Source: a candidate division WWE3 bacterium (GTDB taxonomy: Bacteria; Patescibacteriota; WWE3; JAUXAW01). Taken from it: 33,993 nt of DNA. Below, piece by piece: positions 1 to 8,387 of the stretch. The DNA lies in assembly GCA_030619715.1 (NCBI GenBank), contig JAUXAW010000008.1, forward strand, positions 1 through 33,993. The letters run 5' to 3'. The first letter of the stretch is position 1, and the number at the start of each line of letters is the position of its first letter. Below the pieces are notes generated by a model, which worked only from the letters and a program-made list of their open reading frames with translations, was not told the DNA's origin and did no database searches. A program made the position numbers and the translations under genes.

Positions 1-444
1 GGGCTGGCAGGTTTCGATGATCGGGAGAACTACATCCCACCGATCGATTACCATATCTGCCGGATCGCTATCAGAGCCGGGATACTCATCGTCCAAGACG
101 AGGAGTTTCTTGGAATGCTGAGATCTCACACTCCAGTTTCAGAGGATGATGACATCGAAATCCGCTCGGCGGCAATTGAAGCAATTGGAGAGATAGCAAA
201 AAGCAGCGTCCAAAGTAACGCAATGGACATTCAGGGGTTACTCTGGGCACTAGGCCGGGACTGCTGCTTTGAAGATGGGCCACGCTGCTTTAGTTGCCCA
301 CTTGAGGAGTGCTCGACCCGCAAGTACTACCCACAACTTCAATGCGAAGGGTTCTGTCCACTGCAAGCAGTCTGCCGTGCAGCTAACGAAGAGCCTGTTC
401 TGCAATCGGTTCGCGAGCAAAACTTTGTGACTACGTGGTACTAG
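1..444 (+). CDS. C-terminal part of a possible HhH-GPD-like / Fe-S protein (5' end outside window)
   Basis: Frame 1 is open from base 1 (GLAGFDDRENYIPPIDYHICRIAIRAG...), so the listed ATG at 115 is internal. Cys spacing C-X6-C-X2-C-X4-C after a LLWALGRDC segment resembles the EndoIII/MutY Fe-S loop (C-X6-C-X2-C-X5-C). Confidence 0.5.
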   Translation, partial: GLAGFDDRENYIPPIDYHICRIAIRAGILIVQDEEFLGMLRSHTPVSEDDDIEIRSAAIEAIGEIAKSSVQSNAMDIQGLLWALGRDCCFEDGPRCFSCPLEECSTRKYYPQLQCEGFCPLQAVCRAANEEPVLQSVREQNFVTTWY

Positions 445-470
445 AAAGTGGTACTAGAAAGGGAGGAGAG

Positions 471-914
471 ATGAAAATCTGTATCTGTATCTGTGGAAGC
501 TTTAAATTCTGGAGGGAGATGCTCAAAATTGAAGCGCTCCTTAAAGAAAACGGTATCGAGTGTCTGATGCCCGAACCATTCCAGTACTGTGATCGGGAGG
601 ATCCATCTCGGTTCACCGATGACCTACCACCGAGAGAGGAACTCCTACCGCTGGTGAGAGGGACCACTTTTAGACACTTAGCCAAGATTGATAAGGCAGA
701 CTTTGTTCTGGTTGCCAATCCCGGAGGCTATGTGGGGGTGAGCACGCTAATTGAGATTGGCTATGCTTACGGTCGGAGAAAACCTCTCTACGCGCTGGAA
801 GAGTTTGAGGACTTAATGCCTCAGATTCTCACGGATGGAATTGTCTCCGCCGAGGAATTGGTGGAGATAATTAGGAGAAGGGGCGTATTGAGGCGGTGTT
901 TTCTTAAAGTTTAA
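471..914 (+). CDS. Nucleoside 2-deoxyribosyltransferase-like protein
   Basis: MKICICICGSFKFWREM...ADFVLVANPGGYVGVSTLIEIGYAYGRRKPLYALEE fits the fold. ATG at 471 follows GGGAGGAGAG; the listed start at 435 is probably too early. Confidence 0.6.
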   Translation: MKICICICGSFKFWREMLKIEALLKENGIECLMPEPFQYCDREDPSRFTDDLPPREELLPLVRGTTFRHLAKIDKADFVLVANPGGYVGVSTLIEIGYAYGRRKPLYALEEFEDLMPQILTDGIVSAEELVEIIRRRGVLRRCFLKV

Positions 915-938
915 GGCAGCACCGCCTCCTGTTTTTTT
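890..938 (+). terminator. Rho-independent terminator overlapping the gene end
   Basis: GAGGCGGTG ... CACCGCCTC stem followed by CTGTTTTTTTC. Confidence 0.75.
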
Positions 939-957
939 CTACACTTGCTGTAACCAC

Positions 958-1033
958 TCCAAATCAACCCTCACCGTATCTCTTTTTTTGACTTCGCCAG
1001 CAACTCCTCCAGCCGCTCCTCAAAATTTTCCAT
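958..1033. repeat. Dispersed repeat, copy 1 (Clp-ATPase tail-like)
   Basis: AAATCAACCCTCACCGTATCTC TTTTTTTGACTTCGCCAGCAACTCCTCCAGCCGCTCCTCAAAA; near-identical to 2005-2080, and its first part matches the 3' end of the Clp-ATPase gene (2726-2769). Confidence 0.85.
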
Positions 1034-1165
1034 CTTGATTCCTCCCCCCATTCTATCAGAAGTTTAGGGGATTTTGAAATCACAAACTTTACATCTTACC
1101 ATTCTATCCCACAGGTGCGGGACAAAATGGTAAAAACCCTTACCTTAGCAACAAGGTTTCTGGAG

Positions 1166-1185
1166 CCTGCCTGCCGGCAGGCAGG
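1166..1185. repeat. Palindromic repeat CCTGCCTGCCGGCAGGCAGG
   Basis: Perfect 20-bp palindrome; related copies at 2159-2174, 14601-14620 and 32635-32654. Confidence 0.9.
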
Positions 1186-1207
1186 GCTTGGGCCTGGGTT
1201 TTTCCTT

Positions 1208-1927
1208 TCACCGAGAGGGTTTTTTCTTATTGAGTTCTGCGGAGCGAAGAACATTAATGGGAACCAAAGGTGGGTTTTTCATTCTCAAAATTTTCCTCCT
1301 CTGAGCAAAATCTAGGTGGGTCTGGCGGAAGAGTGGGTATATCTCCTTCTTCTTTTTCTTGGTGATCCTTTTCTTATCCGCTTCAAATTCGTCTAAGTAA
1401 TTAAAGAAATGGAGGAGTCTATCTATGTGGTTCCCTCCCACCAAGGCAACTAAACTTTTAAGCTTTTCTAATTTGGTCAATTCTAATATGTTTTGGGCGA
1501 AGATAGCTTCCCGAACCAAGAACAGCTCCACCCTACTTTGGTCTACCAGTAACTCGACTTCCCTTCCGGCTTGAAAGTCCCTTATAATTTTCTTCTCTCT
1601 GCGAGCCAAAGACTCCCTTTCCTCAAGCTTCTGATCTATTGGATAGAGAAGTATCTTGGAACCATGTAAATATTCGAAGAGCAAATTGTAGCCTTCAAAA
1701 GTTCCCCAATGCTCCTCCCATCTAGTTCGCTTTCTGAATTCATCTGGTGAGATACCTCCTTCTGACAGCTTTCTGCAGAACCTCTTAAATCCCGCTTCAC
1801 AGGGAAGCATCTCTAAACAAACTGCTTGCGGATCGATCTTCTTTAGCTGTCTAATCTGCCAGCTATAAAACTCCTTGGCTCCGTGGAAATCCTCTATAAA
1901 TGTAACTTTTATAATCTTATCTATCAT
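1208..1927 (-). CDS. TraB/TIKI/ChaN-like superfamily protein (tentative)
   Basis: 239 aa; N-terminal VTFIEDFHGAKEFYSWQIRQLKKIDPQAVCLEML and C-terminal VALVGGNHIDRLL resemble TraB/TIKI motifs. Promoter TTGATT-17-TATAAT upstream. Confidence 0.4.
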   Translation of the reverse strand: MIDKIIKVTFIEDFHGAKEFYSWQIRQLKKIDPQAVCLEMLPCEAGFKRFCRKLSEGGISPDEFRKRTRWEEHWGTFEGYNLLFEYLHGSKILLYPIDQKLEERESLARREKKIIRDFQAGREVELLVDQSRVELFLVREAIFAQNILELTKLEKLKSLVALVGGNHIDRLLHFFNYLDEFEADKKRITKKKKKEIYPLFRQTHLDFAQRRKILRMKNPPLVPINVLRSAELNKKKPSR

Positions 1928-2004
1928 AACCTTTTAACTACATTATAAGGATACTCATCAAGGAAATCAAGAGTCGCTTCAAATACCCTCAACCACTCAA
2001 CCAT

Positions 2005-2080
2005 CCCAAATCAATCCTCACCGTATCGCCTTTTTTGACTTCGCCAGCAGCTCCTCCAGCCGCTCCTCAAAATCATCCAT
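2005..2080. repeat. Dispersed repeat, copy 2 (Clp-ATPase tail-like)
   Basis: AAATCAATCCTCACCGTATCGCC TTTTTTGACTTCGCCAGCAGCTCCTCCAGCCGCTCCTCAAAA. Confidence 0.85.
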
Positions 2081-2247
2081 AACATCTTACATTTTATCAG
2101 AATTTCGAGGAGACTGTGCAATTTTTCGCGTTAACAAAAAGTTACCCAGAAACAACCACTGCCGGCAGGCAGGGCTTAGGTTTGGGTTTTTTGTTTCATA
2201 AACTACTACCGCCCAGATTGTCCGTGGTTTCGGGTGTAAAACGAGAA

Positions 2248-2280
2248 GGGGAGCAACCTCGTTGTAATAAGGTTGCTCCC
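2248..2280 (-). terminator. Terminator of the 2320-2586 orphan gene
   Basis: GGGAGCAACCT...AGGTTGCTCCC stem; minus-strand tail CTTCTCGTTTT. Confidence 0.75.
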
Positions 2281-2319
2281 TTCTGGACTGTAGACGAGTT
2301 CGGTCGCTTGTTGAGAAGG

Positions 2320-2586
2320 TTAGTCGACCTTCTTCGACACCACAGGACACCATCTCTTTGAATCGAAGACCTCGTTCGGGTCGAACTCGGGGTCGTCGTA
2401 AGGGAGATGATGTTCGTGGGTGTTGAGGAGCCTAACCTCGACGTTGCATGCTGACGTGACCGATGTTGCAACTTCCTCAGCCTCAACCTTTGTCTTGAAC
2501 CCGTGATGAACCTCCTCGTCGAACTCCAACTGACCTGCCGCCACGCCCCAATAAGTGCCATGGGGCAGCGTTCTCAAGTCATCCAT
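2320..2586 (-). CDS. Hypothetical orphan protein
   Basis: MDDLRTLPHGTYWGVAAGQLEFDEEV...; AGGAGTAGAG before ATG; promoter TTGACA-17-TATAGT upstream and terminator downstream. Confidence 0.7.
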   Translation of the reverse strand: MDDLRTLPHGTYWGVAAGQLEFDEEVHHGFKTKVEAEEVATSVTSACNVEVRLLNTHEHHLPYDDPEFDPNEVFDSKRWCPVVSKKVD

Positions 2587-2702
2587 CTCTACTCCTTCCT
2601 GCATTGTTGTGATACGTTCACTCCGATTTGACCTTACTCAAACTATAACGCACTCTAACCAATTTGTCAATTTATGGGGTAGAAGGTCAAAAAAGGGGTT
2701 TG

Positions 2703-5213
2703 TCACTCCGAACGTAGCCAATCCGAATCAATCCTCACCGTATCTCTTTTTTTGACTTCGCCGGCGAGGATTTTTTTGGCGAGGGGGGACTCGATTCTGT
2801 CTTGGATCAGGCGGCGGAGGGGGCGGGCTCCTTGAGACGGGGTGTAACCTTGCCGAGCCAATTCTGCCAGAGCTTCATCGGAAATTTCAAGTTTAATTTC
2901 TTTCTCCGCTAAAGTTTTCTCGACCCGCTTGATCATCAACCGGGCAATCGCTTCAACATTTTCTAAAGACAGAGCGTTGCAGTAGATAATCCCATCGAAG
3001 CGATTCAGAAGTTCGGGCTTAAAAGCCCTTTGGACCTCGTCCTCAAGACGGGGCAAAATGGTGGCCATCTTAAATCCCTTTTCCAAATTTTCAAAGATAA
3101 GATGAGCACCAACATTAGAGGTAGTAATGATAATCGCGTTGGAAAAATCAACCGTCCGCCCGGCGGTGCTCGTCAGCCGCCCGTCTTCCAAAACCTGGAG
3201 GAAAATATTTAGGACATCGGCGTGAGCTTTTTCAAACTCGTCCAAAAGGACCAGCGAAAATGGTTGGCGGCGGATGCCCTCAATTAGCGCTCCAGACAAC
3301 AACCGTTCAACGCTGTCCGGCGTCTGATACTCGGACATGTCAATGCGAATCATTTTTTCTTCGGAGCCAAAATAGCTTTCGGCCAGAGCTTTGGCCATTT
3401 CTGTTTTACCCACACCAGTTGGGCCGACGAAAAGCAAACTGGCCACCGGCCGATTCTCCTCCCGTAGACCAACTCGTGCCCGGCGCATCGCTTCGGCGAT
3501 CGCTTCAATCGCCTCTTCTTGGTTCACAATTCTCTGATGTAAGCTTTCCTCAAGATTCAAAAGCGCCTCGGATTCCTCGGCGGTAATCTGGGTCACCGGT
3601 ACATTTATTTTCTCGGAAACCAACTTGGCCACATCTTGCGAACCGACAAAATCACCTCCCACCCGAACCACCCGTGAAACCGTTTCGTCCAAGAGGTCAA
3701 TCGCTTTGTCCGGCAAAACCCGCTCGTGGAAAAATTTAGCCGCCATCTTGATCGAGGTTACCAATGCCGGATAGGAAATTATCACCTCACGGTCTTTCTC
3801 AAACCCCGTCGCCTCAAACTTCAAAATTTCTAAGGACTGCTCAAAGTTGGCCTCGGGCAGTTCGACGATTTCAAAAATCCGGGCAAAGGCGGCGTTGGGT
3901 TCAATAACTTTCCGGTAGTTTTCAAAGGTGTCCGCCGCAACCAGAGGTAAGGCCGGGTCGGAAAAGTGAGGCTCAAGAGCGGCAAAGACGGCAACGGGCA
4001 AGCTGTGAATCTCATCAATAAAAAGAATGATATTTCCCGCCGCTTTAATTTCTTCGACAATAGCTACGAGACGCTCCTCGACCTCCCCCCGAGTTTTGGT
4101 ACCGGCCAAAAGCGAGGAAATATCCAGCCGCACCAACCGCTTGTCCCAAAGAACGGAAGCAATTCCCCCAACCGCAACGGTCTTACCACACCCCGGCTCA
4201 CCCAAAAGCAGGACATTGTTTTTTTCCGAGCGGGACAAAATCGTAATCATCTCCTCCAAAACTTTATCCTTACCAATAACCTTAGGTAGCTTGCCCTGAG
4301 CTTGTTGAAGGGTTAGATCAGTACTGTACTGATTGAGGATAGGAGTAACGCGGGCGAGCATTGAACGGTTGGCCCTGCCGCCCCAAATTTTTGGCAGTCC
4401 CTCCCACTTTTCCTGCTGATAGATCCACTTGATCGCCTCATGGACATCCTCAATTTTTAGGCCCAGCTGCTCCAAAACCTCCTTCATCTCCTCAAAACCC
4501 AAAACACCGAAGAGGAGATGCTCAAGCCGCAGGTAGTCCGCTTCCGTTTCGACCGCCTCGCGAAAAGCAATCTCCCAAACTTTTTTGTCCCGAAAAACTT
4601 GCAGAGCCGGACCAGAAACCTTGAGCGGGAGTTCGACTTCAAGTCTTCGTAAAAGTTCTTCGAGGCGAGGAAAACGATGGGCGATGGTTAAAAATTGGGT
4701 TGAGTCCAAATCCGCACTACTTAAAACTTTTCGCGTGGCAATATCTTCAACCTTGACAAAGGGCTGATCTTTGACCTCAAAAATCCGAAGCCTTGGGCAG
4801 CGAGCGCTCCAGGTCAGAACTCCGACGGCGGCGAGAAAAAGAAAGAAAAGATACGAAGGATTGCCGAGTGACTGATAAACACAGACGGGAGGAAAAAGAA
4901 GCCAGACGAAGAGGAGCGCTAAAAGAATCAAAACGCAGAGAAGAATGGCCAAAACTCCCAAGATCACCCGCAAGAGGCGGTAGAAAAAACTAACCAACCG
5001 ACCGGCAAAGGAGGGGTCGCGAAAGAGAGGGGTAAAAAGCAGCCGCGCCATTAATGTTACCACTAGACGGTCTTCGGTGGCCAGGATAACGCGCTTCAGG
5101 AAAACAAAAAACCAACGGGGAACTTTGACGTACCAGAAAACGGGAATTTCGAGGATCGACTGAAGAAAGGTTTTAAACGGCGGCTTTTTCTGCGGCAAGA
5201 CCAAATCCGGCAT
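2703..5213 (-). CDS. Membrane-anchored Clp-type double AAA+ ATPase (ClpC/ClpA-like)
   Basis: Two Walker A motifs (GEPGCGKT, GPTGVGKT), DEIHSL and DEFEKAH; N-terminal hydrophobic segments (LLRVILGVLAILLCVLILLALLFVWLLF; LFFLFLAAVGVLTW). Confidence 0.9.
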   Translation of the reverse strand: MPDLVLPQKKPPFKTFLQSILEIPVFWYVKVPRWFFVFLKRVILATEDRLVVTLMARLLFTPLFRDPSFAGRLVSFFYRLLRVILGVLAILLCVLILLALLFVWLLFPPVCVYQSLGNPSYLFFLFLAAVGVLTWSARCPRLRIFEVKDQPFVKVEDIATRKVLSSADLDSTQFLTIAHRFPRLEELLRRLEVELPLKVSGPALQVFRDKKVWEIAFREAVETEADYLRLEHLLFGVLGFEEMKEVLEQLGLKIEDVHEAIKWIYQQEKWEGLPKIWGGRANRSMLARVTPILNQYSTDLTLQQAQGKLPKVIGKDKVLEEMITILSRSEKNNVLLLGEPGCGKTVAVGGIASVLWDKRLVRLDISSLLAGTKTRGEVEERLVAIVEEIKAAGNIILFIDEIHSLPVAVFAALEPHFSDPALPLVAADTFENYRKVIEPNAAFARIFEIVELPEANFEQSLEILKFEATGFEKDREVIISYPALVTSIKMAAKFFHERVLPDKAIDLLDETVSRVVRVGGDFVGSQDVAKLVSEKINVPVTQITAEESEALLNLEESLHQRIVNQEEAIEAIAEAMRRARVGLREENRPVASLLFVGPTGVGKTEMAKALAESYFGSEEKMIRIDMSEYQTPDSVERLLSGALIEGIRRQPFSLVLLDEFEKAHADVLNIFLQVLEDGRLTSTAGRTVDFSNAIIITTSNVGAHLIFENLEKGFKMATILPRLEDEVQRAFKPELLNRFDGIIYCNALSLENVEAIARLMIKRVEKTLAEKEIKLEISDEALAELARQGYTPSQGARPLRRLIQDRIESPLAKKILAGEVKKRDTVRIDSDWLRSE

Positions 5214-5221
5214 TTGAACTA

Positions 5222-5250
5222 ATGATAGCGGGGATGGAGGTAGAAGTCAA
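5222..5250 (-). promoter_or_regulatory. Promoter of the Clp ATPase gene, probably leaderless
   Basis: TTGACT-17 nt-TATCAT (minus strand), -10 ending 8 nt before ATG. Confidence 0.65.
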
Positions 5251-5465
5251 AGCCGAATCTTGTGATATTGGTCGAGTATCTTCTCCGCCCAATAGAGATC
5301 ATCGGCCCGAGTCTTCAACACCGGGTCAATATCTTCGCCCAACCGCTCCTGGGCCTTTTTTAAAAACTCAAGACCGGTCTTTCTCGATCCTCTGGCCAGA
5401 AAAAGTGCTGCCCGGTAAAGATTGGCCACCGCGTCTGCCTGTCGACTATGCTTGTCTAAAACCAT
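5247..5465 (-). CDS. Small hypothetical protein, overlaps the upstream gene end
   Basis: 72 aa MVLDKHSRQADAVANLYRAALFLARGSRKTGLEFLKKAQERLG...; start overlaps the stop region of 5456-5794. Confidence 0.55.
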   Translation of the reverse strand: MVLDKHSRQADAVANLYRAALFLARGSRKTGLEFLKKAQERLGEDIDPVLKTRADDLYWAEKILDQYHKIRL

Positions 5466-5794
5466 AAGCTATCAAAATATCTTCTCACAATCCGGATAAA
5501 TTCCTCTCTTCTTCGATTATCCAAAATTTCCAAGCTATCGTTGTTCAATCTCGGACGAAGATTCAAAACAGCGGTCGTGTCAACCTGTTTGCTCTCAAAA
5601 CTAATTCCCCCGCCCCAAACATCATCTTGCCTACTCCCCTTCTCCAACAGAACCCTTTCTCCATCAGTGTGGAGCTCCCCTCCGGCAACCACCCACTCTC
5701 TTTCCAAGTCAACCGTCAGCTTCACGTGGTCGCCATGGGTCTTTTGGAGTTCGAGAATCTCTTCTTTGGTTAGGGCTCTATCAATAAATTCCAT
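5456..5794 (-). CDS. DUF5674-like protein
   Basis: LTKEEILELQKTHGDHVKLTVDLEREWVVAGGELHTDGERVLLEKGSRQDDVWGGGI...RPRLNNDSLEILD resembles this family. Confidence 0.65.
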   Translation of the reverse strand: MEFIDRALTKEEILELQKTHGDHVKLTVDLEREWVVAGGELHTDGERVLLEKGSRQDDVWGGGISFESKQVDTTAVLNLRPRLNNDSLEILDNRRREEFIRIVRRYFDSLWF

Positions 5795-5852
5795 AGCCCA
5801 ATTCTAACACAGTCGGTATGCTGAAGATACAGATTTTTTGTCAGAAACAGAA

Positions 5853-5886
5853 AGCCCCCTGATACTTTCGTAAGTATAAGGGGGCT
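5853..5886 (-). terminator. Strong minus-strand terminator
   Basis: AGCCCCCTTATACTT ACGA AAGTATCAGGGGGCT followed by TTCTGTTTCT on the minus strand. Confidence 0.8.
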
Positions 5887-6430
5887 GGAATTTTGTAGCT
5901 CATTCAGGTGCCCTATGATGCGCAACCGTCGGAATCTTTTTGAGCTTTGGGCTCTACTTAGAGTTCCTAGGTCGTTGGGATTTTTCTGCATCATGAAGAT
6001 TTTCGGAAAGCGGCACTGACTTTCCTTTGGAGAGAGGTTTTCTGTTTGGGAAAACCTCTACGGCACACGGTTGAGTTCCCTTCTCCATTAGTCTCGGATC
6101 TCCCGTTCACCGGGGACCTGAACCCAGAAGTTCACGGTGCGTGCAAGACCGCAACCTCTGAAGGCTGGGACCCTTCGCGTGTGCGGCGAAGGTTTTTGCC
6201 ACCTAGCAACCTACCTTTTTCGGTTTCGCTCCTTTGGGGATAAAGCGAAGATAGATTACGTTACGAGTCGGTTTCTCGACTCACAGCGGCCGTTCGGTTC
6301 CTCCTCGGGCTTTGTTGGCCCTTTTCAGAACGCTTTGATTCGCAACCGCCAAACCGGTCCCCCTGTGCGGGAGATTCTTTGGTTGTTTCTCTCTGCGCTC
6401 CTCCAAGGCAACGCCCGGGAAGAACTTGTA
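5853..6430 (-). ncRNA. Candidate structured RNA or structured 3' UTR downstream of the coiled-coil gene
   Basis: No convincing ORF. Several hairpins in series: 6033-6059, 6108-6139, 6172-6192, 6265-6282, 6307-6321; ends at the terminator 5853-5886. Confidence 0.35.
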
Positions 6431-6433
6431 CTT

Positions 6434-7777
6434 CTATCCGCTCAGTGCTGGACTCAGGTCGATGGTTTGACCAGCGTAGATCAGGACGATCCACTGACCA
6501 GCAGCATTGACACCAAGGTCGGTTAGACTGTTGGCATCAACCACGCTTTGTATCTGATCCCGAGTGGGAGCTTTTCCCAGTGTTTGGGTCAGAAGGTCCC
6601 AAATGGTGTCGTCTTCTTCGACGACGACCCGAGCGACCTGCTCCAACTTCGCTGCGAGCTGATCCCGCTCTGCGGTGACCTTGTTGAAGGCGCTCTCGAG
6701 GGCTGCCTTCTCCGCGGCGATCTTGGCCACCCGGTCCTCAAGGGTGATCTTCTCGTCCTCGAGTGCCGCCACTTCCGCGGCCTTGCCGGCCAAACCCTCC
6801 TGCAGTTCGGTCTTCTCGTCTTCAGCGGTCGCTACGTGCTGTTGAAGCGAGCTTACCTGTACTTGAAGGTCCGCTTTGCTGGTTTCAAGCGCCGAAACCT
6901 GACTCTGCAGATCTGCTTTCTCCTGGTTGAGCATGGAGACCTGAGTTCGCAGAGCGGCGTTGTCCGCAGTGAGCGGCATGGCTTCGTTCTGCAATGCCTC
7001 CACTTGCCCTTCGAGTTCGGTCACCGTGTCCTGCAGCGTGGACTTCTCGCTCTCAACGGATACAAACCGCTCTTCAAGGTCGGCCCTCGTATCCTGCAGT
7101 GCAGCGATGCGCTGTCCGGGAGCGGTTAGCCGTTGGCGGATCAACCCTTGTGGATGAAACGCTGAAACGGCGACGAAGATCGCGAAGAGGATCAACGCAA
7201 TCAACGCCACGCCGGCGATCGGCGCCAAGATCGGCATCCGGACCTCGGGCATTCGGATTCCGGCGAAGAACTCACGGATCCGCTCGCCCAAGCTGGGTGC
7301 GGGCCGCTCCTCGGCGACCTCGGGCACAACCTCCGGCTCGACGGTCGGGGGGGTCACTTCGATAATCTCCGGTGCCTCGATGGCCTCCGGAGCCCCAACC
7401 TCTTCGGCGACTGGGGCCACCGCTTCCTGCTCCTCGACTGGAGCCGGGATGGGCAAAATGCCCTCGGGAACTTCCCCGAAGCCCAGGTCCTCACCAGCCT
7501 CGAGCTTTTCGACCCAGCTTCTCACGTCTTTCGCCAGGAACCGGCCGTCCTTGCCTTTGCCCAACCTCCACGAGGACCCGCGCTCTTTCAGCCAATCGAA
7601 CAGACTGCTCAAACCATGCTCGGCGGCCAGTCGGTAGGCATCCGCGGAGCCCCATTCATCTTGCTTGAACTCTTGCACAGTACTTCCCCCTTGGTTTTGA
7701 TCTTGGCCGGCGTGTTGTTCTTGCCGACGGCGAACGTACCTACTTGCGTCAGTCGGTTTGGCTATTTTGTCAGCCAT
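6434..7777 (-). CDS. Single-TM protein with long coiled coil and C-terminal LysM-like domain
   Basis: Acidic/Pro-rich linker, TM ILAPIAGVALIALILFAIFVAVSAF, heptad-rich coiled coil, then DDTIWDLLTQTLGKAPTRDQIQSVVDANSLTDLG...WIVLIYAGQTIDLS. GAGGTGAAAA before ATG. Confidence 0.75.
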   Translation of the reverse strand: MADKIAKPTDASRYVRRRQEQHAGQDQNQGGSTVQEFKQDEWGSADAYRLAAEHGLSSLFDWLKERGSSWRLGKGKDGRFLAKDVRSWVEKLEAGEDLGFGEVPEGILPIPAPVEEQEAVAPVAEEVGAPEAIEAPEIIEVTPPTVEPEVVPEVAEERPAPSLGERIREFFAGIRMPEVRMPILAPIAGVALIALILFAIFVAVSAFHPQGLIRQRLTAPGQRIAALQDTRADLEERFVSVESEKSTLQDTVTELEGQVEALQNEAMPLTADNAALRTQVSMLNQEKADLQSQVSALETSKADLQVQVSSLQQHVATAEDEKTELQEGLAGKAAEVAALEDEKITLEDRVAKIAAEKAALESAFNKVTAERDQLAAKLEQVARVVVEEDDTIWDLLTQTLGKAPTRDQIQSVVDANSLTDLGVNAAGQWIVLIYAGQTIDLSPALSG

Positions 7778-8198
7778 TTTTCACCTCGCAATGTTTCTTG
7801 TGTGAATTCCTTCTTTCCTTCATTGGGTTTAAATCTGCACCTTGCGGCACAGACCTCGGCTTGCCATTTATATGGCTACCGGCTCGGTCTTCCCAATCAA
7901 GACCACCCTCCTTCGCTCCTTTCGGAGCTTCGAAGGGCTAGTGTATTTTCTGGGCGCGCGCACGCAGGCGCGCCTAAGGAAATTTTGGAACGGCGGATAG
8001 AGGGATAAAAATGAAACAATAATTATGAGAAATGTTAAGGTGCCGAAGTCGGAGAGAACCTGCGGTTCTCCTCCTTTCCCAAATCACCAAATTTTCTTGA
8101 TGGGCTGGGAGAAGAAGAGAAACGCTCTGGCTATCGGAAAACCGCTTCGGAAAGCGGTCTTTCAGCCTCTCTCCGAAGATATCTCCATTCCACCTTTT

Positions 8199-8227
8199 AT
8201 TATAACACACTCTATCTCATTTGTCAA
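8199..8227 (-). promoter_or_regulatory. Proximal promoter P2
   Basis: TTGACA-17 nt-TATAAT on the minus strand. Confidence 0.85.
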
Positions 8228-8267
8228 AGTGGGCGAAATGAATTTCGCTATTACATTCTATACCTTA

Positions 8268-8296
8268 ATTGTAACATATTATAAGGCAGATGTCAA
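8268..8296 (-). promoter_or_regulatory. Distal promoter P1
   Basis: TTGACA-17 nt-TACAAT on the minus strand; inverted repeat GCGAAAT-GA-ATTTCGC (8233-8248) lies between P1 and P2. Confidence 0.75.
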
Positions 8297-8319
8297 ACAG
8301 GTTTTGGGGTTTGAGAAGT

Positions 8320-8355
8320 GATGTAACTTCCGTACGGCCGTAAGCGAGTTACATC
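8320..8355. repeat. 36-bp imperfect palindrome, copy 1
   Basis: GATGTAACTTCCGTACGGCCGTAAGCGAGTTACATC; related copies at 32715-32750 and 33434-33469. Confidence 0.85.
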
Positions 8356-8387
8356 AATTTGGGTAACAAGCAAGCTTGTCACTACAA

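Noticed and set aside
86-283. Minus-strand ORF of 65 aa and many other overlapping ORFs opposite core genes
   Set aside because: They lie antisense to well-supported CDSs, have low-complexity translations and no SD/promoter evidence.
5853-6430. tmRNA, RNase P RNA, SRP RNA or group I intron
   Set aside because: Searched by eye for conserved tmRNA ends, the RNase P GAGGAAAGUCC core, the SRP GGAAGG loop and the group I GACUA/AGAUAUAGUCC pair; only weak partial resemblances were found.
6261-6526. ORFs at 6261-6494 (-) and 6137-6526 (+) in the hairpin-rich region
   Set aside because: Composition and lack of SD/start context suggest non-coding sequence; they overlap the end of the coiled-coil gene.
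8160-8186. Leader peptide MEISSERG* right after promoter P2
   Set aside because: Its SD-like GGTGG would fall at the expected TSS; too little evidence.
7974-8210. 78-aa ORF on minus strand in the leader
   Set aside because: Its proposed start lies within the P2 -10 region, so the transcript could not include it.
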